Assembly (NCBI RefSeq): GCF_042683745.1
Contig: NZ_JBHUJX010000008.1
Coordinates: 372,001-436,000 of the forward strand
DNA: 64,000 nt
Direction of reading: 5' to 3'
DNA from: Pseudoneobacillus sp042683745
GTDB taxonomy: Bacteria > Bacillota > Bacilli > Bacillales > Cytobacillaceae
In this document: positions 15,586 to 24,649 of the stretch, piece by piece
Position numbering within the stretch: the stretch's first letter is position 1
Layout: every line of letters begins with the position of its first letter
The notes under the pieces: generated by a model
What the model was told of the DNA's origin: nothing
Databases searched by the model: none
Seen by the model: only the letters and a program-made list of their open reading frames with translations
Translations under genes and position numbers: made by a program

Positions 15586-16599
15586 TTGTCTATTTTACCA
15601 CAGAAGAACGAACTTGGATTTTTTGAAATCCGATTAGAATCAATCGGAGGCTTAGGTGCCAATTTAGCTGGAAAAATGTTGGCTGAAGCAGGAGTACTAG
15701 GTCTTGGATTAAATGGCTCGAACTTTTCATCCTATGGATCTGAGAAAAAAGGATCGCCAGTAAAAAGCTTTGTGCGCTATTGTGACCCAGAAGTAGAAAT
15801 TCGAGATCATAGTCCAGTGGAAGAACCGCATGTGATTGGAGTTTTCCATGAAGCGTTATATAAAATGGTTAATGTTGTGAGTGGAATGAGACCTAACGGA
15901 ATTATTTTAGTTAACTCAACTCGCGACTTTGATGAAATAAAAAAAGACTTACATATTGAGTTTGGAACGGTTGCGATTGTTGATGCTTTAAGCATCGCCG
16001 TCGAAGAAAAAACAAAAGTAAACACAGCCATGTTAGGGGCATTATTCAGAATTTGTGAGTTTTTGGAGCCAGAGACAATGCGTGAGGTGATTCGGAAAAC
16101 GTTCGAGAAAAAATATCCACATTTAGTAGAACCTAATATCCGCACCTTTGATCGTGGTTATAACGAAGTTCAATTTAAAACATATGAAGTTCCAGAGGAT
16201 GCAGTAGGGAAAAAATTTGAACGACCATTACCACCTTTAGGGTATTTAACACAAGAAATTGGCGGCGTAATCACAACACAAGCAAATAGCATCCTAAAAG
16301 ACTTAAGCGGATCTAGACAAGGGTTTTTGCCCCAGTTAGAACATGAGAAATGTATTCATTGTGCGGCATGTGACACTGTGTGCCCAGATTATTGCTTCGT
16401 ATGGGAAGAAGGAGAAGACAAAAAGGGTCGCAAACAGATGCTACTAAAAGGAATTGACTATCAATATTGCAAAGGCTGCTTAAAATGTGTGGAGGCATGT
16501 CCAACTTCAGCATTGACTGATCTACGTGAAATGATTGGATTTGCAGAAGAAAATCGTGTGAAACAAAACTTCCCATATGTGTTAGGAGGTCTATCATAA
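15586..16599 (+). CDS. 2-oxoacid:ferredoxin oxidoreductase, gamma-delta (catalytic/ferredoxin) subunit
   Basis: 337 residues from TTG at 15586, which sits 7 bases after GGAGG; the frame stays open further upstream but without a site. Residues about 1-185 form the POR gamma domain (RLESIGGLGANLAGKMLAEAG, NGSNFSSYGSEKKGSPVKSF). The C-terminal part is a 2x[4Fe-4S] ferredoxin domain with CIHCAACDTVCP and CKGCLKCVEACP. It should pass electrons from the thiamine-bearing partner to ferredoxin. Its stop overlaps the next start (TAATG). The substrate (pyruvate, 2-oxoglutarate or branched oxoacid) cannot be fixed from sequence. Confidence 0.92.
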   Translation: MSILPQKNELGFFEIRLESIGGLGANLAGKMLAEAGVLGLGLNGSNFSSYGSEKKGSPVKSFVRYCDPEVEIRDHSPVEEPHVIGVFHEALYKMVNVVSGMRPNGIILVNSTRDFDEIKKDLHIEFGTVAIVDALSIAVEEKTKVNTAMLGALFRICEFLEPETMREVIRKTFEKKYPHLVEPNIRTFDRGYNEVQFKTYEVPEDAVGKKFERPLPPLGYLTQEIGGVITTQANSILKDLSGSRQGFLPQLEHEKCIHCAACDTVCPDYCFVWEEGEDKKGRKQMLLKGIDYQYCKGCLKCVEACPTSALTDLREMIGFAEENRVKQNFPYVLGGLS

Positions 16600-18893
16600 T
16601 GGCTATTTTAGAGGAAATCGTGAGATCAAAGAACATTGCTGAACAAATAACAACATTTGAATCGGGAAATGAAATGGCTGCCATGGCAGCTGCGCAAATT
16701 AACTACCATATTATGGGTTATTTTCCGATTACTCCTTCTACAGAAGTTGCTCAATATTTAGATCAAATGAAGGCTCGTGGTGAACATGATATTAAATTGA
16801 TTCCCGCTGATGGTGAACATGGCTCGGCTGGTATATGTTACGGGGCTTCTGCTACAGGTGCTCGTGTCTTTAATGCAACTAGTGCAAATGGTTTCCTATA
16901 TATGATTGAACAATTACCTGTTCAAGCTGGTACTCGTTTTCCGATGGTGATGAATTTGGTCACACGTGCAGTTAGTGGGCCACTCGACATTCGAGGTGAT
17001 CACTCTGACCTGTACTATGGTTTAAATGTAGGTTGGGTGATATTAACAGCTAGGACACCTCAAGCTGTATATGACATGAATATTATGGCATTAAAAATTG
17101 CTGAACATTCTAAAGTTCGTTTGCCTGTTATTGTTGCATATGATGGATTCTTTACTTCACATCAAAAGAGAAAAGTAGATTATTTTAAAGATCGTACGGT
17201 TGTCCAGCAATTTGTCGGGGAGTGTCCGACGGATTACAACTTTGCCCGTGATCCGAAACAACCAGTCACAATCGGGGCACATATGAATGGAGATGACCTA
17301 ATCAACAACCATTTCCAACAGTCAGAAGCTATTTATGCTGCTGGTGAAGTATATAAAGAGGTGGCGGCGGAATATGCGAAGCTTTCAGGACGCGAATATT
17401 CTGTCCTTGACCTTTATAAAATGGAAGATGCAGAAGTCGCAGTATTTTTATTAAATTCAGCTGCGGAATCTGCAAAGGATGTTGTCGATCGTCTACGTAA
17501 AAAGGGAGTAAAAGTAGGAGTTATTAGTCCAAATATCATTCGTCCGTTCCCAGCAAAAGAAATCCGCGAAGCCTTAAAGAATGTAAAATCATTATTAATA
17601 GGAGAGCGAGCAGATTCCTATGGGGCTAACGGTCCTAATTTAACTCATGAGGTAAAATCAGCTCTTCAAGATGATAAAGAAAATCAAACAATTGTATTGA
17701 GTCGTGTGTTTGGTTTAGGTGGGAAGGATTTCTATGCAGATGATGCAGAAAAATTCTTTGAAATGGCGCTTGATGCAGCTGAAAAAGGTTATGCAGAAAA
17801 ACCATTCGATTACTACGGACATTTCCCAGGCAATCCTGAACAAATTTTGAAACCAGTCATCACACCTCAACACGGTGAGGTCTATAAATCAGGGCTTATT
17901 GATGTAAAAATGGACGAAGTAACTAATAAGTTGAAGGTGAAAATCCCGCCACTACGTCAATTAACAAATAAACCGAAGCGAATTGCTTCTGGGCATGGAG
18001 CTTGTCCTGGATGTGGGATATTTGCAGGATTGGAGCTGTTTTTTAAAGGTATTGAAGGTGACATTGTTGTATTATTTCAAACAGGTTGTGCCTATGTAAC
18101 GACAACATCTTATCCACATAGTTCACATAAGCAAACGATGATTCATAATTTGTTCCAAAATGGTGCGGCAACCTTATCAGGAACAGTTGAAGCATTTTTC
18201 GAATTAAAGAACCGTGGGGAAATCGAAGTTTCGGAGGACGCTACCTTTGTCATGATCACCGGAGACGGTGGAATGGATATAGGGATGGGATCTGCAATTG
18301 GTACAGCTTTACGCAATCATAAACTGATCATGCTTGAATATGATAATGAGGGCTATATGAATACAGGCTCGCAAATGTCTTATTCTACTCCATTAGGTCA
18401 TATGACAAGCACATCCAATGTTGGAAAAAAACAAAAAGGAAAGGCGTTTCATCATAAAGATACTGCTCAAATTATGGCGTCAACCAATATTCCATATGTT
18501 TTCACAGGAGCAGAGGCTTTCCCACAAGACTTAATTAAAAAAGGTGCCAAAGCACAGTGGTATGCTCAAAATGTTGGAACTGTCTACGGAAAAATATTAA
18601 TCACTTGCCCGCTGAATTGGAAGTCAGAGGATCGGTATGGAGAGGTCATTTTAGAACAAGCTGTCAATTCCTGCTTCTTCCCATTATATGAAGTGGAACA
18701 AGGGATTACACAAATCACATACAATCCAGAAGAGAAAAATAAACGTGTTTCTCTTTCAGAATGGCTTAAATACATGGGGAAAACAAAACATTTATTAAAA
18801 GAAGAAAATAAAGAAATGCTCATAGAATTTGAAGAAGAAGTAGAAAAAAGATGGCAAAGATTAAAAGCTAAACATGATAACCAATATTTATAA
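16599..18893 (+). CDS. 2-oxoacid:ferredoxin oxidoreductase, fused alpha-beta subunit
   Basis: 764 residues combining the alpha part (about 20-405; NEMAAMAAAQINYHIMGYFP, ADGEHGSAGICYGASATGAR, then the transketolase-like C-terminal domain) with the thiamine diphosphate-binding beta part (about 460-740; HGACPGCGIFAG, GDGGMDIGMGSAIGTALRNH then DNEGYMNTGSQ). Four POR domains are thus split over two genes. It oxidatively decarboxylates a 2-oxoacid to acyl-CoA with low-potential ferredoxin as acceptor. The enzyme class is oxygen-sensitive in many organisms, though aerobic versions exist. Fusion is of the normal kind: there is no stop or frameshift at the junction. A symmetrical terminator follows. 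Confidence 0.93.
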   Translation: MAILEEIVRSKNIAEQITTFESGNEMAAMAAAQINYHIMGYFPITPSTEVAQYLDQMKARGEHDIKLIPADGEHGSAGICYGASATGARVFNATSANGFLYMIEQLPVQAGTRFPMVMNLVTRAVSGPLDIRGDHSDLYYGLNVGWVILTARTPQAVYDMNIMALKIAEHSKVRLPVIVAYDGFFTSHQKRKVDYFKDRTVVQQFVGECPTDYNFARDPKQPVTIGAHMNGDDLINNHFQQSEAIYAAGEVYKEVAAEYAKLSGREYSVLDLYKMEDAEVAVFLLNSAAESAKDVVDRLRKKGVKVGVISPNIIRPFPAKEIREALKNVKSLLIGERADSYGANGPNLTHEVKSALQDDKENQTIVLSRVFGLGGKDFYADDAEKFFEMALDAAEKGYAEKPFDYYGHFPGNPEQILKPVITPQHGEVYKSGLIDVKMDEVTNKLKVKIPPLRQLTNKPKRIASGHGACPGCGIFAGLELFFKGIEGDIVVLFQTGCAYVTTTSYPHSSHKQTMIHNLFQNGAATLSGTVEAFFELKNRGEIEVSEDATFVMITGDGGMDIGMGSAIGTALRNHKLIMLEYDNEGYMNTGSQMSYSTPLGHMTSTSNVGKKQKGKAFHHKDTAQIMASTNIPYVFTGAEAFPQDLIKKGAKAQWYAQNVGTVYGKILITCPLNWKSEDRYGEVILEQAVNSCFFPLYEVEQGITQITYNPEEKNKRVSLSEWLKYMGKTKHLLKEENKEMLIEFEEEVEKRWQRLKAKHDNQYL

Positions 18894-18895
18894 TA

Positions 18896-18933
18896 AAAAA
18901 TAAGACTAGTTCAATTATGAACTAGTCTTATTT
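18896..18933 (+). terminator. Terminator after the oxidoreductase operon
   Basis: AATAAGACTAGTTCA pairs with TGAACTAGTCTTATT across 4 bases, followed by T-rich DNA. Confidence 0.88.
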
Positions 18934-19043
18934 CTAACAAAATTCTAAACTCTTTCTTCAAAATTTTCTCAATATCATTTATAATGAGAAAAAGTAATGT
19001 CGAATATTCACATAACTTGTAGACAGAAAAAGGGGGAAAAAGT

Positions 19044-20855
19044 TTGAAAGGGGCAAGATTTTTTAAACGAAGTAATAAACAGCCAAAAGCAAAAAAGACT
19101 GAATCTTTTAAAAACGTTCGTCTCGAAAAATGGATGCAATTCTTATCGTCGGCTAAACTGTGGAATCGATTAAAGCTCGGTCAAAAATACGGAATTGCTC
19201 TTTTCATTACCATTGGTCTATTTGCCATATCTACCGTCATTACTTTTATTCTATTATCATCTGTACAAGATAAAATGGTTAGAGTTGAAAAAACAGGGGT
19301 TCAAGCGATACGAATTTCTGAAGCAGCGGCGATATTCCACCAAAAAGGAGTATCAATCGGTAATTATATTATTGATTCTAATCCAAAACATCTAAAGAAT
19401 TTCGAAGAATTGTCGAAGGAATTACAAGCTCTAAAAGCAGAAATACGAAAAGGCTTATCTACCCAAGAAGAAAAGACATTGTTTATCTATATGAATAAAA
19501 ATGATGAACAATTAAATCTCATCTTTACCGGAGTGATCATGCCTGAGGTTAAGCTTTTAAATGAGCGTGAATATCGCCTAGGAAAATTAAAGGTTGATAA
19601 TTTAATAGAAGAAAATGTTCAAAAGTTAGATGCTCTAAAAGAAATTTTACAAAAAGATCAAAAAAATGCGGTGACTTCTGCTACTGCAAGTCTTGTTTTA
19701 ACATTAATGGTCCTAGTTATATCAGTTATCGTTTCAATGGTTTTAGGTATTATAACAATTGTCATTATTGGTCGATTAATCTCAAAAAAATTGAATCATA
19801 TCGTCTCCGTTTCGAATGAAATTGCAGCTGGTAATTTACATGTTGAATTACAAGAATATAAAGGTAAGGATGAGATTGCAGCATTAAGCAAAGCAACAAG
19901 CTTAATGAAAGAGCAATTGAGCACGATGATTCAGGAAATCTCAAGTGTTTCGAATCATGTAAATAATAAAAGCGGTGAATTAAATGTTGCCGCATCTGAA
20001 GTAAGGGCTTCTAGTCAGCAAGTAGCATCCACTATGCAGGAGCTTTCAAGTGGAGCGGAAGTACAGGCAAATCATGCATCCGAATTGTCCGAAATAATGG
20101 ATGACTATTTAAGAAAAGTGAATGAAGCTACTGAGAGCGGGGAAGTGATTCGCAAGTCATCAAACGATGTATTAGTCATGACCCAAAAAGGTAACACTCT
20201 CATGAGAGAATCACAGCAACAAATGGTGAAAATTAATCATATTATGAAATCATCTGTTGATAAGGTTCAAGGTTTGGATGATCAAACGAAACAAATTTCA
20301 AAGCTTGTTAAAGTAATTCATGAAATCGCTGGTCAAACGAATCTTCTTGCTTTAAATGCAGCCATTGAAGCTGCTAGAGCTGGAGAACATGGCCGTGGCT
20401 TTGCGGTAGTTGCAGATGAAGTACGAAAGCTTGCAGAGCAAGTATCATTTTCAGTATCAGATATTACAAAAATTGTGCAGGGCATACAAACCGAATCTAA
20501 TAATGTTGTTCATTCACTTCAAGCAGGATATAGTGAAGTGGAAGAAGGAACAAATCAAATTGAAATAACTGGGCAAACCTTTAAGGAAATTTATGAAGCA
20601 GTCACGTTAATGACGGATAAAGTGAAAGAAATTTCAGATAGTCTTGAACAAGTGGCTAAAAGTTCAGTTTCAATGAATGCTTCGATTGAAAATATTGCCT
20701 CCATTTCAGAAGAATCTGCTGCTGGAATCGAACAAACAAGCGCCTCAGTTACTCAGACAAATCATTCAATGGAAGAAATATCTGAAAACGCGGGAGCACT
20801 TGCAGAATTATCAGACCAATTAAATTCAATGATTTCAAAATTTAAACTATCTTAA
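19044..20855 (+). CDS. Methyl-accepting chemotaxis protein
   Basis: 603 residues. Basic cytoplasmic start, membrane helix 1 about 50-72, a helical extracytoplasmic sensor (four-helix-bundle type, about 75-210), membrane helix 2 about 212-240, HAMP, and a signalling domain with the highly conserved hairpin tip (AGQTNLLALNAAIEAARAGE, then GRGFAVVADEVRKLAEQ). It clusters at the cell pole with CheA and CheW/CheV and modulates kinase activity on ligand binding. The ligand is not predictable. Start is TTG at 19044 after AGGGGGA. A TGTCGAA Spo0A-box-like sequence lies at 18998-19004. Confidence 0.95.
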   Translation: MKGARFFKRSNKQPKAKKTESFKNVRLEKWMQFLSSAKLWNRLKLGQKYGIALFITIGLFAISTVITFILLSSVQDKMVRVEKTGVQAIRISEAAAIFHQKGVSIGNYIIDSNPKHLKNFEELSKELQALKAEIRKGLSTQEEKTLFIYMNKNDEQLNLIFTGVIMPEVKLLNEREYRLGKLKVDNLIEENVQKLDALKEILQKDQKNAVTSATASLVLTLMVLVISVIVSMVLGIITIVIIGRLISKKLNHIVSVSNEIAAGNLHVELQEYKGKDEIAALSKATSLMKEQLSTMIQEISSVSNHVNNKSGELNVAASEVRASSQQVASTMQELSSGAEVQANHASELSEIMDDYLRKVNEATESGEVIRKSSNDVLVMTQKGNTLMRESQQQMVKINHIMKSSVDKVQGLDDQTKQISKLVKVIHEIAGQTNLLALNAAIEAARAGEHGRGFAVVADEVRKLAEQVSFSVSDITKIVQGIQTESNNVVHSLQAGYSEVEEGTNQIEITGQTFKEIYEAVTLMTDKVKEISDSLEQVAKSSVSMNASIENIASISEESAAGIEQTSASVTQTNHSMEEISENAGALAELSDQLNSMISKFKLS

Positions 20856-20868
20856 TAATAGCCGATTG

Positions 20869-20900
20869 GAACTGTGAAGAAATTTGCAGTTCTTTTTTTT
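20869..20900 (+). terminator. Terminator after chemoreceptor gene
   Basis: GAACTG pairs with CAGTTC across a 12-base loop, followed by eight T. Confidence 0.75.
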
Positions 20901-21037
20901 ATCTAACAGATTTATGTTTTTTAGAATAATTTTTGCTTCTCATATTTTTATAAAGGAGATTTTAACTAATTTATCGAATTTAGTGAATATATTATTTTTT
21001 CAGTTTTCAGTGATAGCTGGGGAGGATTTTTGACCTT

Positions 21038-22840
21038 ATGAATAATAGCAATTTAACCACACAAAGCCCCAATTCTTTTTCATATGATATTTTTGACAAG
21101 GTTTTAGATGGTATTGTCATTTTAAATCATACAGGAATTATTATTGATGTTAATAAAGCATTTTGTCACTTTGTTAATCTGAACAAAGATCAAATAGTAG
21201 GTCAAACAATGGAACATTTTGTACCTAAAAATAAACATTACAAACTTCGAAGAATAAAAATTTTACTTGATCAAAATCGAAATACAAAAGGTGTATTGCC
21301 CATTCAACATATTAATGGGATATCACATTTTAGCGTGATTACAACGATTGATGAAAATACTCAAAATCTTATTTCTGTCTTTAGGGATATAACGGAAAAG
21401 GTGAATTTTAATAATCATTCAACTAAATATGATTATTTTTTTAAAGAGCTTTTTATCGAGGCAATGGATGGCATTATTTTCTGGGATGCAAATGGAAAAA
21501 TAATTAATGCGAATCAAGCAGCTTGCAGAATATTTAACTGTAGTTATCAAGAATTAATTGGAACAGCCTTTAGTAAGTTTATTCATCAAAAGAACAAACA
21601 TCAAAAAGGTATTCTCAAAGAATTATTCCAAACGGGTGCCGCAAGCAATCAATTGTTTATTTTATTACCAAACGGTCAAGAAAAGCTAATTGAATTTACC
21701 TCTCGATTACATTCTGTTGAAAATTTCCATATGACTATTTTCCGTGATGTGAGTGAGCGGTTTCGGATGGAACTCGAATTAAGAGAGAGTGAAAAAAAGT
21801 TTCGTAAAATATTTGAAGGTTCGTTGGAAGGGCTTATCCTTTGGAATGATCAAGCTGAGATTATCGATATTAATGAATCTGCATGTAAAATATTTAAAAA
21901 AACGAGAGAAGAAATAATTGGTCAATCATTGTTTGGTCTTTTGCCAGATATAAATAGAAACAGACAAGAACTTGCAAAAGTTCTAGAAAACTTTGTTAAT
22001 GAAGGAAAACTAAATGGAACATTTACGGTCAATTTAGAACAGGATACCATTGAATATTATGAATTTAGTGCTTTACATCATCTATTTTCCGATGTGAATT
22101 TTATGGTTTTAAAAGATGTGACAGAGAAATTAGAGATGGAGGATCGTCTGAGGAAGTCAGATACTTTAAATGTAGTAGGCGAGCTTGCCGCAGGAATTGC
22201 TCATGAAATTCGTAATCCAATGACCGCTTTAAAAGGATTTATCCAGCTTCTACAAGGGGAATTTAAAGAAGAACGTTCTATGTATTTTCAAGTTATCCTA
22301 TCTGAGCTTAATCGGATCGATTCAATCATAAATGAATTTCTCATTCTGGCTAAACCACAAGTAGTAAAATATTCAAGTGTGGATTTAATAAAAATTATGA
22401 AAGAGACAGTAGAATTACTAAGTGCGCAAGCGGCAATGTATAATGTTCAATTTCATTCTTTCTATGAGGAGTTCATACCAGGAGTCTACTGCGAATCCAA
22501 TCAATTAAAAAAGGTTTTTGTCAATATGCTAAAAAATGCTATCGAAGTGATGGAAAAAGGGGGAAAAATAACTATAAAGATGGAACGGGAAAACGAAAAT
22601 TATATTCACATTTCCATCAAAGATGAAGGAATGGGTATTCCAGAGGAAAAACTGAAAAGACTAGGAGAGCCATTTTATACAACGAAGGAACGCGGAACAG
22701 GTCTTGGCTTAATGGTCAGCTATAAAATCATTGAAGAGCATAAAGGAAGAATTACAGTTGAAAGCATAGAAGGAATGGGGACAACTTTTCATATCTATTT
22801 GCCTATCAATTGCTCTAGTATGGAAACTGAAAAGAGTTAA
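21038..22840 (+). CDS. kinE: PAS-domain sporulation sensor kinase, KinE-like
   Basis: 600-residue cytoplasmic histidine kinase with no membrane helix. Three PAS domains (about 15-120, 135-240, 255-365) precede the HisKA domain with phospho-acceptor AHEIRNPMTALKGFIQLL (His389) and a HATPase domain (N-box NMLKNAIEVMEKGG, DEGMGIPEEK, GTGLGLMVSYKI). The H-box sequence is that of the Bacillus KinA-KinE group, which phosphorylate Spo0F at the head of the sporulation phosphorelay. No response regulator is next to it, as expected of an orphan phosphorelay kinase. Position before the methionine-salvage genes corresponds to kinE (ykrQ); PAS number differs between species, so orthology is likely rather than certain. 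Confidence 0.82.
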   Translation: MNNSNLTTQSPNSFSYDIFDKVLDGIVILNHTGIIIDVNKAFCHFVNLNKDQIVGQTMEHFVPKNKHYKLRRIKILLDQNRNTKGVLPIQHINGISHFSVITTIDENTQNLISVFRDITEKVNFNNHSTKYDYFFKELFIEAMDGIIFWDANGKIINANQAACRIFNCSYQELIGTAFSKFIHQKNKHQKGILKELFQTGAASNQLFILLPNGQEKLIEFTSRLHSVENFHMTIFRDVSERFRMELELRESEKKFRKIFEGSLEGLILWNDQAEIIDINESACKIFKKTREEIIGQSLFGLLPDINRNRQELAKVLENFVNEGKLNGTFTVNLEQDTIEYYEFSALHHLFSDVNFMVLKDVTEKLEMEDRLRKSDTLNVVGELAAGIAHEIRNPMTALKGFIQLLQGEFKEERSMYFQVILSELNRIDSIINEFLILAKPQVVKYSSVDLIKIMKETVELLSAQAAMYNVQFHSFYEEFIPGVYCESNQLKKVFVNMLKNAIEVMEKGGKITIKMERENENYIHISIKDEGMGIPEEKLKRLGEPFYTTKERGTGLGLMVSYKIIEEHKGRITVESIEGMGTTFHIYLPINCSSMETEKS

Positions 22841-22874
22841 TAAAAGTCTTTTATACTAAAGAGAGTTCGTTTGG

Positions 22875-22909
22875 AAAAAGTAATCCGTATAGTTGGGATT
22901 ACTTTTTTA
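22875..22909 (+). terminator. Terminator after kinE
   Basis: AAAAAGTAATCC pairs with GGATTACTTTTT around GTATAGTTG; T-run follows. Confidence 0.9.
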
Positions 22910-22985
22910 GTTTATAACTTGCTTTTATATGTTATTTTCATTATCATCTAATTAGATGATTATCTAAGAAGAAAGGAAGGGTCAG

Positions 22986-23564
22986 ATGCAGTTAAATCGC
23001 TTAATTGATTTCCATAAAACAATGGGTGATGCGACAAGATTACGAATTCTTTCTTTATTATCGAGCGGTCCTCTTCATGGACAAGCGATAGCAGGTAAAC
23101 TGGGGCTAACCGCACCGACCATAACCCACCATTTAAAAAAACTTAGGGAAATTGATGTTGTTTATGAAAGAAGAGAGAAAAATACAATTTATTTTTATTT
23201 GAAGCATTCTGTTGTAAGACAACAAGCCCAAAGCTTGATTCAACTCATAGAAGGGAAGGAATCGAAAATGAATGAGCAAAGTGAAGAGCATCAAAAAATC
23301 ATTGCTAACTTCTTTTCGAAAGATGGGAAGCTTAAAAGCATTCCTGCTCAAAGGAAGAAAAAATTGATTGTTTTTGAACATATTTTAAAAGGATTTGAAA
23401 AAGGGAAGAAATACGAAGAAAAGGAAATTAATGAATACATTCTAAAGTTTCACGACGATTACGCAACCATAAGGCGTGAATTTATTATCAATCATTACAT
23501 GTTTCGAGAAAATGGCATTTATGAATTAAACCCAGTTGAAATGTGGGCAAAGATAGACGGGTAA
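22986..23564 (+). CDS. ArsR-type transcriptional regulator fused to DUF2087
   Basis: 192 residues. Winged-helix ArsR domain at about 1-85 (TMGDATRLRILSLLSSG, then LTAPTITHHLKKL as recognition helix) and a DUF2087 domain at about 100-190 (FFSKDGKLKSIPAQRKKKL, IRREFIINHYM). There is no cysteine cluster typical of metal-sensing ArsR proteins, so metal sensing is unlikely. DUF2087 is thought to bind nucleic acid or a small ligand; its role is undefined. AAGGAAGG precedes the ATG. It forms its own unit, convergent with mtnU. Confidence 0.88.
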   Translation: MQLNRLIDFHKTMGDATRLRILSLLSSGPLHGQAIAGKLGLTAPTITHHLKKLREIDVVYERREKNTIYFYLKHSVVRQQAQSLIQLIEGKESKMNEQSEEHQKIIANFFSKDGKLKSIPAQRKKKLIVFEHILKGFEKGKKYEEKEINEYILKFHDDYATIRREFIINHYMFRENGIYELNPVEMWAKIDG

Positions 23565-23610
23565 AGTAAAGACAGAATGGCGATTTAGCCATACTGTCTT
23601 TTTTACTTTA
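23563..23610. terminator. Two-way terminator between the ArsR gene and mtnU
   Basis: AAAGTAAAGACAG..ATGGC pairs with GCCAT..CTGTCTTTTTTACTTT, one mismatch; T-runs on both strands. Confidence 0.9.
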
Positions 23611-23630
23611 TCAACTATACTACTATTTTA

Positions 23631-24419
23631 TTACTTTTCATAGTGTTCTGGTTTTCGATCTTGAAAGATGGGTATTATGTTGCGTACGTTCCTTACATTC
23701 TCTATATCGATTTCACCATAAATGATTTCTTCTTGTTGTGAGCCTTCCGCAATAATTTCCCCCCAAGGGTCGATGATAAGGGAATGCCCTGCAAATACAT
23801 TGTCTGGATTTGAACCAGAACAGTTACATGCAATCACATAACATTGGTTTTCGATCGCTCTTGCCGTAAGAAGCGTTTTCCAATGATGTAGCCTTGGTGC
23901 AGGCCATTCTGCAACGACAAAGATGGCTTTTGCCCCCTTTAATACATGTGCTCTAATCCATTCAGGGAAGCGAATGTCGTAGCAAATTTGTCCTGCGAAT
24001 ACTTGATCATCTAGTGAAAATATTCCTTGATTTCCACCTGGCTTCAAGTAAAGATGCTCATCCATCAATTGGAAAAGATGAAGTTTGCTATATTGGTGCA
24101 CGAGTTCACCTTCACGATTGATCACAAGAAGTGTGTTATATATCCCATCCTCCTGCTTATTTGCAATTGACCCACCAATAATATGTACCCCATGTTGTTT
24201 TGCTTCTGACTTAAGAAATTCAATTGTGTGAATCGCGTCATTATCCGCGATTGTTGAAAGATTTGTTAAATCATAGCCTGTCGTCCAAAGCTCAGGAAGA
24301 ACGATTATATCAGGTGATTTTTTCATAGCTTGCTCGATAAGAGTATCAACCTTTTGGAAATTCAGTTTTGGATCACCAAAGTGAATATCCATTTGAATCA
24401 ATGCAAGGTTAAATTTCAA
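23631..24419 (-). CDS. mtnU: Omega-amidase of methionine salvage (nitrilase family)
   Basis: 262 residues from TTG at 24419, which lies the correct distance after AGAGGTGAG; the frame opens six codons earlier without a site. Carbon-nitrogen hydrolase fold with the Glu-Lys-Cys triad: Glu in VLPELWTTGYDL, Lys in YSKLHLF, Cys in AGQICYDIRFPEW. MtnU hydrolyses 2-oxo-4-methylthiobutyramate or related omega-amides formed by glutamine-dependent transamination, and so works with MtnE. It is divergent from mtnE as in B. subtilis (ykrU/ykrV). The shared upstream region is occupied largely by a triple repeat. Confidence 0.9.
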   Translation of the reverse strand: MKFNLALIQMDIHFGDPKLNFQKVDTLIEQAMKKSPDIIVLPELWTTGYDLTNLSTIADNDAIHTIEFLKSEAKQHGVHIIGGSIANKQEDGIYNTLLVINREGELVHQYSKLHLFQLMDEHLYLKPGGNQGIFSLDDQVFAGQICYDIRFPEWIRAHVLKGAKAIFVVAEWPAPRLHHWKTLLTARAIENQCYVIACNCSGSNPDNVFAGHSLIIDPWGEIIAEGSQQEEIIYGEIDIENVRNVRNIIPIFQDRKPEHYEK

Positions 24420-24512
24420 CACACTCACCTCTATCAAAAAATTTTTTCTTTACATTCTGACAATAACCATATATCATTTCATACTAGAATTTCAATACAA
24501 ACTTTTTCCCAC

Positions 24513-24637
24513 ATTAAAGCAGTGGGGGTCAGTCCCCCAGCACGTTAACGCGTTAAATCATTGGGGGTCAGTCCCCCAACACGTTAAAGTGGTGAAACGA
24601 TGGGGGACTGACCCCCAGTACGTTAATACGTTGAAGT
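24513..24637 (+). repeat. Three tandem family B repeat units between mtnU and mtnE
   Basis: Three copies of a roughly 40-base unit with core GGGGGTCAGTCCCCC (twice) and GGGGGACTGACCCCC (once, opposite sense), separated by CGTTAAnnCGTTAA-type linkers. Each core is a GGGGG/CCCCC hairpin. They fill half the 230 bases between the divergent mtn genes and end about 13 bases before the mtnE start. Confidence 0.85.
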
Positions 24638-24649
24638 AGGTGGATGTTG

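Noticed and set aside
16599..18893. Fused alpha-beta oxidoreductase subunit as an assembly error or frameshift
   Set aside because: The frame is continuous, domains are in the usual order and such fusions are known in this family.
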